Made by a program: the position numbers and the translations under genes. This document shows, piece by piece, positions 21,895-34,049 of a stretch of 64,000 bases of DNA. The notes under the pieces were generated by a model. That model was not told the origin of the DNA, searched no databases, and saw only the letters and a list, made by a program, of their open reading frames with translations. Location: NCBI RefSeq assembly GCF_029633865.1, contig NC_079211.1:149808749-149872748 (forward strand), given 5' to 3'. The stretch's first letter is position 1; each line of letters begins with the position of its first letter. This DNA is from Lampris incognitus. Taxonomy: Eukaryota > Chordata > Actinopteri > Lampriformes > Lampridae.

Positions 21895-23524
21895 GCTGCG
21901 AATGATTCTGGTAAACATCCAGCAATTGAGCTAAGCTAGGCTAGGCTAACCTCACCTCGGTGTGTCCTCACACTGCACACACACATGAAGAAGGCCGCAC
22001 CACCCCTGGAGGAGATTTTCCAAAAGAATATACAGAAGAATAAGATAGTGCACATGTACATACATGTCTTTTATTACAGATCGACATGGTCAGCTTAAAC
22101 AGGGCATTGTCAACTCCATGGACATCAGCCCTTACAAAAAATAGTATAGGCTTGACGTTTATTCAGTAAAGTTCAAGTACATATACTAGCAGTATACTTG
22201 TAAGTATACTGATAGTATAATTTTGTTTAGTATATCTTTGATAAGTACTTAAAAATAAAAAAGAGTAAAGATTACAGCTAGTTATTAAACAAATGTGCGT
22301 CCTTTTATTTGGCTTGGCTGACAATACCAGCAGTTTGTTTTTTGTGGTAGAACTTTTTAAATGATTCAAGCTATTGTGAGTGCTTTTAAAAGTAGGACTT
22401 GCCTGTTTTCAGGAATCCTGCTGTTTGAGTGTGAGAGTGTTATTACTGAATTTGCAAGCAGGTTCTTTAAATATGGTTTCTGGGAAACGAATTACCACTT
22501 GACAAAGGAGTAGACAAATCAGTATCTCAGTCCACTTGCAAGCTACAAAGGGGTTGTCATTGTCTGTGGCCCAATACGAGCCACCTGAGACCATAACTTA
22601 CTGAAACAGCCAGGAATTGGTATCTTATGTGCTTATTATATGGTGTGATCATCTGGTGCTTACCAAAGCAAATGTACCCAACAGGGCTGTCCTCATCATA
22701 GATGCTGTATCTGGTGGTTGGTGGTTGAGTTACAACATAGATTTTCCTTGTAAAAAAATAAAATCTCAAATAAAATTCCTTTTAACATGTGCCCCCCCCC
22801 CCTCCTGCCCCTTCCTTAGAGGAATTTGTGATTGAGGTGACTGCAGCACCGCCGGCTGAGAGACAGCAAATTTAGCAAGACGGGGGAACACGAGTACAGT
22901 ATCACCGATACCCAGAAGAGGAACTGGGTGCTTGTTAAAGATGCCATGGAGCTCCATGCCCTGATGCTGCAAGGAGGCAGCATTCATCGCAAAGGTAACA
23001 TCAGATGACATAGATTGCTCAAGATCATGTATCGTGTACTGCATCCCCATTGTCAGTCAGCTACCGGTCAGGAAAAATCATTCTGTGACACAAGGTTAAT
23101 GGTACAATCCTTGATCTAAATCTAAATCAAAATGTCACCAAAATACAAAACACAGGATTCCAAGCAGCTGTCACCTCCCAGATCTCTTCATGCAAGGACT
23201 AACCCTAAACAACAACTAAATACAAGTTTCTAGTGTTTTCTGATGCTGTTTACATCACTAATAGTTGCTAAGATTGGTGTAAAACACACCCATATTATTA
23301 ATTATGAGTGGTTGAGAAAGACACATGCTTAGCAATGACTAATCCAAATTCTTCAATCATCTATGTAAATATACTTGAATTGTATATGGTCAAATAACTC
23401 TCTGATTAGGCCTTTATGATGTGGCAGTTTATTTGTTGAGTCAGTCTGTCTGGGCCTCCTTATGACTCTTAAGGACTTTGCACACCAAGTCTAAATTTTT
23501 TGTCTGAAAATGTCCCATGTTAAA
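21895..23524 (+). pseudogene. Partial il1b copy (distal promoter fused to intron 3-exon 4-intron 4)
   Basis: From 21895 to about 22250 it matches the distal upstream region of the il1b units. It then jumps to sequence found in intron 3 of copy 3 (GATTACAGCTAGTTATTA at about 22270) and runs through exon 4 into intron 4, ending at a Tc1 remnant. Exons 1-3, 5 and 6 are missing. Exon 4 (22820-22994) is 175 nt instead of 177, because AT is lost in the codons after GAGAGAC, and it meets a stop shortly after. The splice sites survive. Confidence 0.85.
22820..22994 (+). pseudogene. il1b exon 4 relic
   Basis: Acceptor CCTTAG and donor GGTAAC are retained. A 2-nt deletion relative to the intact copies shifts the frame and gives an early TAG. 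It could still be spliced as a cryptic exon between neighbouring transcripts. Confidence 0.85.
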
Positions 23525-23952
23525 AAAGATGAGCATCCACTATCTTCTTTCTGAGTTCCCCACTGATTTCTTTACTTTTTGGCATGATGAAATTACTTCT
23601 TCCCAGGAATTTAAGAGTAGTCCCTCTCAATCAAGTGTTCAAGTGCCACTAGCCCTGTTCACTGGAGTCCCTTAAGTAAAGTTCAAAGCTGACTGACTGC
23701 TCGAAAGCTGATTGATTGCTCAGGTGTGTTTAAGAAAGCAAAAAAATCACGGGGGGGGGGGGGGCTAATAATTTTGACCACCTCAATTTTCACTAAATTT
23801 GGTATAAAGCAAACTTGAAGATTTATTTTACATTCCAAAATGTACCAAATATGGACCTTAACATTGATGAATGTTTTACTATGTAAAGTTTTATGAATGA
23901 TGCAAACATTGGGCAGAATTTTAGGGAAATGTTCCATAGTTCCTTGGGGGCT
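23525..23952 (-). mobile_element. Tc1/mariner remnant, right end
   Basis: Matches about 41825-42259 of the Tc1 copy in front of il1b copy 3, including the poly-G run and AGATGAGCATCCAC. It lacks the transposase core and the outer inverted repeat. It occupies the same place in the promoter of copy 2 as the full element does in copy 3. Confidence 0.85.
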
Positions 23953-24289
23953 TTTAGTATAAAATAGGGTTACTAATTGTACACTTGAATAAACTACTTT
24001 TTGTAAGGGTAGGCTAAAGTCACCTTGGCGTGTCTTCAAACTGCACACACACCCATGACTCCTTTGAATGAGATTTTCCAAAGGAATATACAAAAGAATA
24101 AAATGGCACACATATATAATTATTTTATTACAGAAGGCATTGTCAACTCCACGTAAAGCAGTTTATTGTGCAAGTGCTGCAGTCGAACAGGTTGTCTCCG
24201 GAGCCCTTTGTCTGCAGCCACGTGTGCGTGAGTACTGTATTTCATCATCAGAGATTTTAACTAAGAATTGCAAAACTGTAAATAGTACC

Positions 24290-24457
24290 CTTCCAACTTC
24301 CTGTTGTGTGGGGAATTCCTCATGCCCTGCAATATAAATGCTGCAGATAACCACATGAAGCCAGAATACGATTGTCACTAAAGGAGTACTTAACAGCAGT
24401 GACTGAGGAATACAGAACAACTCAATCTATCTTTTGACAGCAAACTCACACAGGTTT
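24290..24457 (+). promoter_or_regulatory. il1b: Proximal promoter and exon 1 of il1b copy 2
   Basis: AACTTCCTG (ETS/PU.1-like), kappaB GGGGAATTCC at 24310-24319 and TATAAA at 24333-24338. Exon 1 ends at a GTAAGT donor (24458). Transcription start is estimated near 24363. Confidence 0.7.
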
Positions 24458-24976
24458 GTAAGTTTCCTTCTCTACAGTTACAATTAGTATTTGAGCATTT
24501 GTTCTGAAATACAGGGGTGACAGTTGGGAGTTGGTGTACTGGTAAAGGATGCACTGATGATAATAATAATGATAATGATAATAAATGCTAAAGACATATT
24601 CGACGATTCTCCTGATTTGCCAGGCCATTCTACTGCCCAACCTGCTTCGTAGAGTTGGAGGCTTCATTGGCTATGTTTATATTGCACCTTCCTTATTTAT
24701 ACTGTATCACATGTGTGTGTTCATAGTTACATAGTCATCTGCTTCGGATGCTTTTCAGCATGGTGCTGAAAGAGTGTCATAGATGAAATTGACCAAACCT
24801 GAAAGATGTCTTGAGTCATTTCAGCAGCAAACAAAGGAGACGTTTATGAAATGTGTTTCCTAAAAGGTGTACACATGAATAGATAGAAAGTTAAACCAGA
24901 AAGCAGGCTAATCATGAAATAAATCTATGTGTGTATGTCTTTCTGTTGGCAGATCTTTCCCCACTCAGAAGAAAAG

Positions 24977-27900
24977 ATGGAATTTGAATCTCAGTGCAGC
25001 CTGATGACTGTGAGTATTGTGCAAGAAACCAGCCAACTTGAACATCAAATCAAATGTTAAACGTCACACGTTTTGCTTATTTTCTCGTGTATGTTTTAAT
25101 TATTTCTTAATTGTCTTTCTGTTTTTTTTTCTGGGTTTTTTTGCTTTTCAGAGCACCTCCATGAGCGAGAGGTGGACATCGAGGATGCCTCAGGGGCTGG
25201 ACTTGGAGATCTCCCAGCATCCTCTGACGATGAAGAGCGTGGTGAATCTCATCATCGCCATGGAGAGGTTAAAGGACACCACCAAGTCAGAATCGCCAAT
25301 GAGTTCCGAGTTCAGAGATGAGGATCTGCTCAACATCATGCTGGAGAGTGCGGTGGAAGGTAAGCGAGATACTAGACACTCACACACACGAATCTGTGCA
25401 TGGATTCAAATAGACGCACAGATGGAGGAAGGCTGTAAAGGGACCTAGAATCTTGTATAGGCAGTATTTTTTTCTTCAAAACAGAATTTTAATCAGGTTC
25501 TTTAAATATGGTTTCTGGGAAATGAATTACCACTTGACAAAGGAGTGGACAAATCAGTATCTCAGTCAACTTGCAAGCTACAAAGGGGTTGTCATTGTCT
25601 GTGGCCCAATACGAGCCACCTGAGACCATAACTTACTGAAACAGCCAGGAATTGGTATCTTATGTGCTTATTATATGGTGTGATCATCTGGTGCTTACCA
25701 AAGCAAATGTACCCAACAGGGCTGTCCTCATCATAGATGCTGTATCTGGTGGTTGGTGGTTGTGTTACAACATAGATTTTCCTTGTAAAAAATAAAATCT
25801 CAAATAAAATTCCTTTTAACATGTGCCCCCCCTCTCTCTCCTGCCCCTTCCTTAGAGGAATTTGTGTTTGAGGTGACTGCAGCACCGCCGGCAGAGAGAC
25901 ATAGCAAATTTAACAAGACGGGGGAACACGAGTGCCGTATCACTGATACCCAGAAGAGGAACTGGGTGCTTGTTAAAGACGCCATGGAGCTCCATGCCCT
26001 GATGCTGCAAGGAGGCAGCAGCCATCGCCAAGGTAACATCAGATGACATAGATTGCTCAAGATCATGCATCGTGTACTGCATCCCCATTGTCAGTCAGCT
26101 ACCGGTCAGGAAAAATCAATCTGTGACACAAGGTTAATGGTACAATCCTTGATCTAAATCTAAACCAAAATATCACCAAAATATAAAATGCAGGATTCGA
26201 GCGGCTGTCGCCTCCCAGATCTCTTCATGCAAGGACTAACGCTAAACAACAACTAAATATAAGTTCCTAGTGTTTTCTGATGCTGTTTACATCACTAATA
26301 GTTGTTAAGATTGGTGTAAAACACACTCATATTTTTAATTATGAGTGGTTGAGAAAGACACATGCATTCTTCTATACCTTAATTTTATATGGTCAAATAA
26401 ATCTCTGATTAGGCCTTTATGATGTGATATGGAATAAAGGTAATTTTGGTTGGGACTTTTTCTCTGGCCTGGGGTATTTCACAAAGCAGGATTAGCAAAT
26501 TAGTCAAGTTATTTTGAAAACGCTACATGCAATAGCTTCCTGAATGTTCTTTGTCAGCAGTGATAAATATGTACGGAAAAATCATATCCCTAAACCTTCA
26601 TCTCAACTTTAGTTTCACAGAATTCAACTCAGTATCATCATTATATTGCAGCGTTCTTGTCAGTTATCTGGCTAAATTGCTAATCCTGCTTTGTGAAATA
26701 CCCCACTAGTAATAACAGATCCCAAACTAAATCTTTTTGATGTTGTCTGTCTTGATCACTCAGAATTCTAAGGAATGCTAAGGAATGTACTGACCAGGCA
26801 TTTTATTTGTCGAGTCAGTCTTTCTGGGCCTCCTTGTGACCCTTAAGGACTTTGCACACCAAGTCTAAATTTTTTGTCTGAAAATTTCCCATGTTAAAAA
26901 ATGACTATAACCTCACACTTCGCACATATAGTTTACAGACTACTGAAGAAAATCATCTGTCATAAATTTTTGGAACAATTTCGATATTCTGCAGTTATTT
27001 TTTTATCATCTGTCAATAAGCTCTCACAGTTTTCAGAGTTGTTAGACCATGATTTTAAAAAAAAGATTTTTAAAAAAAATGCATACAAAACATTTGTACT
27101 TGTGCAAAAGTCTTTATTGTATAGTGGCAGAACAACCTGTATTGTCCTGTGTGTGAAACAGGCTGACCTGTTTTGTTTGTTAGCCATATGCTATTTTACT
27201 AAATAAATACTACAAAAATCAAAATTTTTCTTCAATCTCCCCACAGTGAATCTGAACATGTGCACCTATGTGAACACTGCGCCCAGTACTGATGCGAGAC
27301 CTGTGATCTTGGGTATCAGGGGTACAGACCTCTACCTGTCATGCTCAGAGGAAAATGGGAGGCCAACCCTGCATCTGGAGGTAAGGGTAACACATTACTG
27401 GAGACAACATGGCATCCTTTCATAGATGCAAAATACACCATGGAGCTGATGTTGTTAAACTGTGGTAAAGAACAGTTTAGGCTCTGGGATTTATAGGAGC
27501 AGCAGTTGTGTTGATGAATCTGAGTGCTGATCGGACCCACTGATTTTATAATTTACCTTGCTATTCAAAGGCAATACCAAGCTTAGCTTGAGCACACTCT
27601 CAAGATGGTTTATGCTAGCATGTGGTACATCCTGCCTTCATCAGAGCCCAAAAGGGCTGTTGAGCTTTTGATATGCAGTTTTAGCATAGCTGGCAGGCAC
27701 ATATTTTCAGTTACCGTTGGTTGGCAATAGCCTTTAATTTAATTGTTTTTATTTGCTATAATATATAACAATTAACAAAACACCAAACTTTAAACAACCA
27801 AATTTGTATTTATTGCCTGATAGTGGGTAGCGCTGTCAGGCAACAAATCAGCCCTCTCAAGAAAATTATACCCAAGGCCTCTATTAGTTAAGAGCCAGCC

Positions 27901-28194
27901 CTGGGTAATAAATTCTGTTAGTGTGATTACAGAAGTAACAGGCTTTTGTGTCTGTCTTCCTTTTTGCCACAGGAGGTGCAGGGCAAGGAGCGGTTGAGGA
28001 GTATCAGCAAGGGGACTGACATGGTGCGATTCCTCTTCTACAAACGGGACAGTGGGCTTGATATTAGCACCTTCATGTCGGCCCACTTCCCTGGCTGGTA
28101 CATCAGCACGGCCCAGGAAGATGACAGGCCCGTAGACATGTGCCAACAGACGGCCCGACGCTACAGAAACTTCACCATCCAGCGCCAGAACTGA
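24977..28194 (+). CDS. il1b: Interleukin-1 beta, copy 2
   Basis: Secreted proinflammatory cytokine precursor of 257 residues with the same exon layout as its neighbours: 24977-25009, 25152-25359, 25856-26032, 27247-27380 and 27973-28194. All borders are GT/AG and all exon lengths match copies 1 and 3. The IL-1 signature at 218-238 ends in the conserved DRPV. It differs from copy 3 at residue 107 (Cys for Tyr) and 191 (Arg for Trp). Intron 3 has the same short form as copy 1, whereas intron 4 carries the MITE shared with copy 3. The promoter has kappaB and TATAAA, and a Tc1 remnant lies about 0.35 kb upstream of the TATA. No inactivating change was seen. Confidence 0.93.
26471..26704. mobile_element. 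Inverted-repeat MITE in intron 4 of il1b copy 2
   Basis: GGGGTATTTCACAAAGCAGG at the left end is the exact reverse complement of the right end. It is present at the same place in copy 3 (46776-47008) and absent in copy 1 and the partial copy. The target duplication is not clear. Confidence 0.85.
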
Positions 28195-28809
28195 AGAGGG
28201 CTTGGTGATGATTTTTAGAGAAAGGATGTCTAAAGGCAGGCCTGCTAGTGAGTGCTGAAGAAAATCAAAATGGCCACAAGGGTGGTCATTTTACTTCAGA
28301 GAGTAAATTATTCTCTATATTCTGGTTATTTTATTTTTTGTTTTTTGGTGATTATTTTGTTTTGATTTAAATAAATGATGAACAAAAGTTATTTTCTAGA
28401 AAATGGGCTACAAGGTTATCAGCATAACACGAAGCATATTAATAAGGATCTCAATAATATAAATCCAAAGAAGCTGTTTTTTGCTATATTTGCTAGATGT
28501 CTAATCAGTCAGTGTCCCATGTGTGTATTTGTAGCCCATGTGTCCATTACCTCTGTTAAATTGTGAACCCTGGCCCTTCATGCCAAGAGTTATGGGTATT
28601 TCTGTTCTAAAGGATTGACTGATGGAAGCGCTCTCATTTTGAGAGAACTTCTTCAGTTTTTATACTGTGTACGTACTGTATGTACTAAGTACAACGAGGC
28701 AAATAGAGTTCACCACAGGATGGTGGGATTGTAATGTCTATCAGGCAGGCACCCCCGTTTATTTATTGTACTAACTATGGCACTGTATTTAAAATTCCAC
28801 AATGTTAAA

Positions 28810-28890
28810 TTTATTTATTTATTTATGTATTTATTTGTTTATTATTTAACTTAGTGCTTATTTATTGGACTGTAATAAATGTGTAATAAA
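28810..28890 (+). promoter_or_regulatory. AU-rich element and poly(A) signals, il1b copy 2
   Basis: ATTTA repeats at 28810-28850, one TTTA unit longer than in copy 1, then AATAAA at 28874 and 28885. Confidence 0.75.
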
Positions 28891-29334
28891 AGTTTGAACT
28901 GATCATTGAATCCTGAACTCTTCATACCATTTAACCATGCAGGGCTTTTCAAACAAATTTTCTAACAGTCATCACTCATATCACTCTTGCAGCAGCTTTT
29001 CGCTTACCATCCATGCCTTGCAGCTGGATTCCTAAATTTTAACGGAAAAACATTTTAAGGTAGCATTTCCAAACAAAACAAAAACAAAAAAACGCGTTCT
29101 CAGCTCTGTTTGGTCTCACTCCACTGACGTCCGTGGAAGAATTAGAAAAAATAGAACAAATAAAACTTAATGGATATGGAAAATGCATGCGTTTGGTTTT
29201 CAGTTCTGTTTTGAAGCTTCACTGCCCTCATTGCTGCTCACCTGGCCTCATAACAGCTGGTTAACAACATCTTGTGTTGGACTCTGGTCGGTTTCCCATT
29301 TTTTATTTCTTTGGTACAAGTTCAATTTGTAGAC

Positions 29335-29640
29335 AGAAAATGTGACTGTTGGGAAATGCTAGAATGCAACACAACAACTGAATCTTGTGGTGTGTGTGTG
29401 TGTGTGTGTGTGTGACATACTGCATACAGAACCTGGAACACCTAAAATAACAAAACTCATCAGAATCACTGTCTTCTTGCCTTGTTTTCAATGTAAAATG
29501 TTGAGGCTTTGTCTGGTTCATTAATGCCAATACACACATAAAACACGTCGATCCTTGAAGCACGAGTTATACTTCATGCCAAAACAAGAGCTGACTAACT
29601 TTGAAAGGAAAAAGTGATCAAACCTCTCCATGCATATTCT
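29335..29640. repeat. Segmental duplicate A, right copy
   Basis: Homologous to 9785-10110. A (GT)n run (29390-29413) replaces the interrupted GT stretch of the left copy. It lies downstream of il1b copy 2 and, like the left copy, upstream of a block B. Confidence 0.7.
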
Positions 29641-29649
29641 TTTTTTAAT

Positions 29650-30088
29650 AAACTATTGAAAACAGTATCAAATTCAGAACATAAAGAACACATAAAGACA
29701 AACGAAATACAACATCAACACCACAGGAAGCAGGGGTACAGGCCAAAAAAAGAGTGTCATTCAAAAGGTCAAAACTCAGCACCAAATTCAGTTCAGGCTG
29801 CCCCAACGTCAGCCCAGCAAGTTCACAAGTGGCTCATAGAGGTGTACAGTCCTCGTGGCTTTACTGTTCTTTGAATGTTTTATGGTATCCATTTACTCAT
29901 CGAGTTCATTTTTAAAAATGGGGGGAACCACTGAATTTGCTCTTGTGGGTGTAATGTTTAGCAAGTAAAAATACAAGATTTATTATAAAGTATTTTGCAT
30001 TGCATCTTAAAATCAAACATAAATACCAAAGGGGAAAAAAATCCTGAAAACAGAAAGAAAAATCAGCAGTGAAATATGTTTGGATGTA
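29650..30088. other. No gene recognised
   Basis: AT-rich sequence without a supported coding frame or named repeat. Confidence 0.4.
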
Positions 30089-30096
30089 CACTAGAG

Positions 30097-31152
30097 CAGT
30101 GTTTCTCAACCGGGGGTCCGCGGACCCCTAGTGGTCCGTGGTGTAATTGCAAGGGGTCCGTGAAAATAAAATATCGTTAAAAAAAGATCCTATGACATTT
30201 ATAGAAATAGGATTATTTTACTCAAATGTGACTGAGACCTTTATCTACCTAAACTATAAAGGGTAACAGGACTTTTTTCTCTAATTACATCTGTTTCACA
30301 AGTGTAATTTATTGTATTTTAATAAGAGATCTCGCTCCCGTTTGCATTGTTAAAAGTTACTGCATAAAAATTCTGTTGTTACATATATCTGAAAGTTGCT
30401 GAATACATATTCTGTTTTGTTACATATATCTGAAAGTTACTGAATACATATTCTGTGTTGTTACATATATCTGAAAGTTACTGAATACATATTCTGTTTT
30501 GTTACATATATCTGAAAGTTACTGAATACATATTCTGTTTTGTTACATATATCTGAAAGTTACTGAATACATATTCTGTTTTGTTACATATATCTGAAAG
30601 TTACTGAATACATATTCTGTTTTGTTACATATATCTGAAAGTTACTGAATACATATTCTGTTTTGTTACATATATCTGAAAGTTACTGAATACATATTCT
30701 GTTTTGTTACATATATCTGAAAGTTACTGAATACATATTCTGTTTTGTTACATATATCTGCAAGTTAGTGAATACATATTCTGTGTTGTTACATATATCT
30801 GAAAGTTACTGAATACATATTCTGTTTTGTTACATATATCTGAAAGTTACTGAATACATAGTCTGTGTTGTTACATATATCTGAAAGTTACTGAATACAT
30901 ATTCTGTTTTGTTACATATATCTGAAAGTTACTGCATAAGAATTCTGTTTTGTTAACTATATCTAAGTTACAACTGAAAGCTCTTATTTTTGCCCCAAAG
31001 AGTGAATAAATGCTATAATGCAATTTAAAATGCAGTTTCTACTGTTTCTATCAAATTGCAACCCCCCTCCCCCAAGATCAGGTGGAGGGGTCCTCAGGGT
31101 AGATCAAAAATACGCAGGGGGTCCAGGACCCCAAAAAGGTTGAGAACCACTG
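30097..31152 (+). mobile_element. hAT-type MITE with internal 42-bp array, copy A
   Basis: Terminal inverted repeats CAGTGTTTCTCAACC and GGTTGAGAACCACTG, with an 8-bp target duplication CACTAGAG/CACTGGAG (30089-30096 and 31153-31160). About fourteen 42-bp units of GTTACATATATCTGAAAG type fill 30377-30950. It has no transposase. Confidence 0.9.
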
Positions 31153-31981
31153 CACTGGAGTGTCTGAGCAACATTTCTCTGTATGACAACAATTCCAAAA
31201 CACGCGAGAAACATTTTCAACTGAATTTTTACAAAATGAGCATTCAGATTCAATGTCTTTTTTTATACATCTTAAGGAAAGATTTAACTGGGTAGAACCT
31301 GTGAATTAACTTAAACTTAACTTCTCTCACTTTTTTTTAGTAATAAAATATTTGAAAGGTGAGGACCAAACCGTTCTCCATGGCACCTTCTCTATTGTAC
31401 CATTCCAAAATGGGACCATGTCAGGAACTGTGACAGTGTCTGTTTGAAATAAAGCCCTAATTGTTCTGTTTTTACTCTGATGCTCTGCTGAAAAGCACAA
31501 ACCACCCACAGCGGTATGAGATAATTTGACAGGGTGAGTAAGCGGCCATGGGAAGTAAATACCCCTCAGCAGTGTCATAATTCCAGAAGGAATTGCATGG
31601 AACACAACAGCATATTCCTTAACTGTTATGGGAATTTGATATTTTCTCAAAAAGTCCAAGTAGTTGTACAACAAACCATTTGAGTCCAGGAGTTGACCAA
31701 CAAGAATTAAACCGTTTTTGAACCATTTTCCAAAATAAAGACTTGTTTTTGTAGAGAATGTCCTCATTATTCCAAATGTAATATCTATGCGCTGAGAGGC
31801 AGTGTTTAAACGTGAGAGACCAGGCCAAAAGCATCTGCTTATGAATGTGTGATCATTCGGTTGAGGTTTTACTAATATTGTAGTTGCACATTAAAAGAAA
31901 TTCCAGGCCACAAATTTTGGAGAACACAACATTTGGGATAAAGTTCCATAAAGATGATGGGTTAAAATGAATGGGCTAAGC

Positions 31982-32869
31982 CAGTGTTTCTCAACCGGGG
32001 GTCCGCGGACCCCTAGCGGTCCGTGGTGTAATTGCAAGGGGTCCATGAAAATAAAATATCTTTAAAAAAAAGATCCTATGACATTTATAGAAATAGGATT
32101 ATTTTACTCAAATGTGACTGAGACCTTTATCTACCTATAAAGGGTAACAGGACTTTTTTCTCTAATTACATCTGTTTCACAAGTGTAATTTATTGTATTT
32201 TAATAAGAGATCTCGCTCCCGTTTGCATTGTTAAAAGTTACTGCATAAAAATTCTGTTGTTACATATATCTGAAAGTTACTGAATACATATTCTGTGTTG
32301 TTACATATATCTGAAAGTTACTGAATACATATTCTGTTTTGTTACATATATCTGAAAGTTACTGAATACATATTCTGTTTTGTTACATATATCTGAAAGT
32401 TACTGAATACATATTCTGTGTTGTTACATATATCTGAAAGTTACTGAATACATATTCTGTTTTGTTACATATATCTGAAAGTTACTGCATAAGAATTCTG
32501 TTTTGTTAGATATATCTGAAAGTTACTGAATACATATTCTGTTTTGTTACATATATCTGAAAGTTACTGAATACATATTCTGTTTTGTTACATATATCTG
32601 AAAGTTACTGCATAAGAATTTTGTTTTGTTACATATATCTGAAAGTTACTGCATAAGAATTCTGTTTTGTTAACTATATCTAAGTTACAACTGAAAGCTC
32701 TTATTTTTGCCCCAAAGAGTGAATAAATGCTATAATGCAATTTAAAATGCAGTTTCTAATGTTTCTATCAAATTGCAACCCCCCTCCCCCAAGATCAGGT
32801 GGAGGGGTCCTCAGGGTAGATCAAAAATACGCAGGGGGTCCAGGACCCCAAAAAGGGTGAGAACCACTG
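31982..32869 (+). mobile_element. hAT-type MITE with internal 42-bp array, copy B
   Basis: Same family and orientation as copy A, with a perfect 8-bp duplication GGCTAAGC (31974-31981 and 32870-32877). It is shorter than copy A by about four 42-bp units. Confidence 0.92.
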
Positions 32870-32996
32870 GGCTAAGCCAATTCATTTTGAATGTGTTATT
32901 TAGAGTTGTGAAGTCCAAAAAACTCAAACCTCCACATTGACATGTATTCATTATTGCTGAGTTTTTTACAAAATGCCTTTTGTTTTTCCAAACAAA

Positions 32997-33130
32997 TGTA
33001 AACTACTAATAAGACACGTTAGCCCCTAGCTAACGGGTCTGACCCTTTAGCCGAGCGGTTAGTGACGCCGCCATGTGGTGCAGTACACCCGTATCGAATC
33101 CCGCACCGGGCAACAAAATAACCGGTTACA
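32997..33130 (+). mobile_element. Solo LTR of the miniature LTR element
   Basis: A single 134-bp TG...CA repeat matching the LTRs at 10819-10953 and 11782-11916, flanked by the 4-bp duplication CAAA (32993-32996 and 33131-33134). It holds A box TAGCCGAGCGG and B-box-like GTATCGAATCC 43 bp apart. It lies inside an L1 reading frame that continues on both sides. Confidence 0.85.
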
Positions 33131-33234
33131 CAAAGTTAAACAACGTATTGTCGATTCTTTGGGATAATACATTACCGACTTCCAAAGAGAGAGCCACACA
33201 CTAAGTAAGTCTAGCTATACCCTCCGCTTTTGAC

Positions 33235-33800
33235 AGGACGCGCCCTCTCAAGGATATGACGTATTAGAGGTGTATTACGTCAGATGACGCGTGTGACGCA
33301 AATACGGGTTTAGCAGGACAGACTTCTCGAGCCCCCGCCAGCTATTCTGAACCAAATTAGAAAGTGCTTTCTGACGAGTAAAACACATCTGGTGTCTGCC
33401 TGTAACCCCGCCCAACGTTAAAAACAAAGCGCGCCCAGAGAGACCCGCGGTCGACCTCTCGGACACCTGCTACCGGAAGCCGCCATGTTGCCGGTGTACA
33501 AGAAAGGTAAAATGGCGACGCAGAACACTCAGCTAGCTTCGTGAAAAGGCTTTGCTTCCTCATAAATAACCGGGCCGATATCCTCTACAAACTGGTCGGT
33601 GCCAACACCGTTATAGTTGAAGGCTTAAAAAACAACAACTGACTTCGTGTCTGCGGAGGTGAAGAATATTAAGAAAAAAAATACAGGACACACTGACCGC
33701 CAACAATGTTTTAAAACAAAAAGTTTTTTTAACCCCCGCCCCCGGCCGCCTGTGTTCTGCAACGGCGCCACCTGATGACGTCACACGGCTGGGAGACGAA
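33235..33800. promoter_or_regulatory. Upstream block B of il1b copy 3, left part
   Basis: Third copy of the CpG-rich block, with CRE TGACGTCA at 33776-33783 and the GCCGCCATGTTG and AAAATGGCGACG pair. Its right part resumes at about 40266 after a 6.4-kb transposon stack. Confidence 0.5.
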
Positions 33801-33804
33801 CGCG

Positions 33805-34029
33805 TGATTGTTTTTCGTACCCGCTTTCCGGGAACTCTGCCTCTGATTGGCTAGTACTCGTTGAGAGAGCGTTCGCCTGGATTCCCGGAAGACCCGCCCC
33901 TACGCTATCTCTGATTGGCTTACCCTATCCCTAAACCCACCCTAAACTTAACCAACCTAATCAACGGAGGCAAGGAGTACTAGCCAATCAGAGGCAGACT
34001 TCCCGGAAAACGGGTACGAAAAGAAATCA
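33805..34029. mobile_element. Palindromic MITE
   Basis: The two ends are long inverted repeats: the left end includes TTTTTCGTACCCG and GCCTCTGATTGGCTAGTACTC, and the right end reads their complement ending GGGTACGAAAAGAAATCA. About 225 bp with no coding frame. It is inserted in block B of copy 3. Confidence 0.8.
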
Positions 34030-34049
34030 CGTACGCGTATTTCACGGAT

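Larger units (their letters stand above)
31331..33225 (-). mobile_element. L1/Tx1-type LINE fragment with two nested insertions
   Basis: Minus-strand sequence encodes the C-terminal half of an L1-type ORF2. The piece at 33190-32870, interrupted by a small LTR, reads IDNTLFNFVWKNKRHF and then LDFTTLNNTFKMNW. The piece at 31973-31331 reads LDFLRKYQIPITVKEYAVVF, and the strand ends in poly(A) (the T run at 31331). A hAT MITE (31982-32869) and a solo small LTR (32997-33130) sit inside it with target duplications. It is 5'-truncated near 33200. Related to the L1 at 37636-40265. Confidence 0.8.

Noticed and set aside
19197-21918. Several minus-strand open frames opposite the RTE gene
   Set aside because: Shadows of the 938-codon RTE frame; Ser/Leu-rich with no domain.
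30377-30950. Second regular repeat block considered as CRISPR-like or as a gene promoter array
   Set aside because: It is the 42-bp internal array of a hAT MITE with clear ends and 8-bp target duplication.
32997-33130. Possible tRNA gene on the + strand
   Set aside because: Acceptor arms do not pair, and the unit is a TG...CA repeat with 4-bp target duplication.
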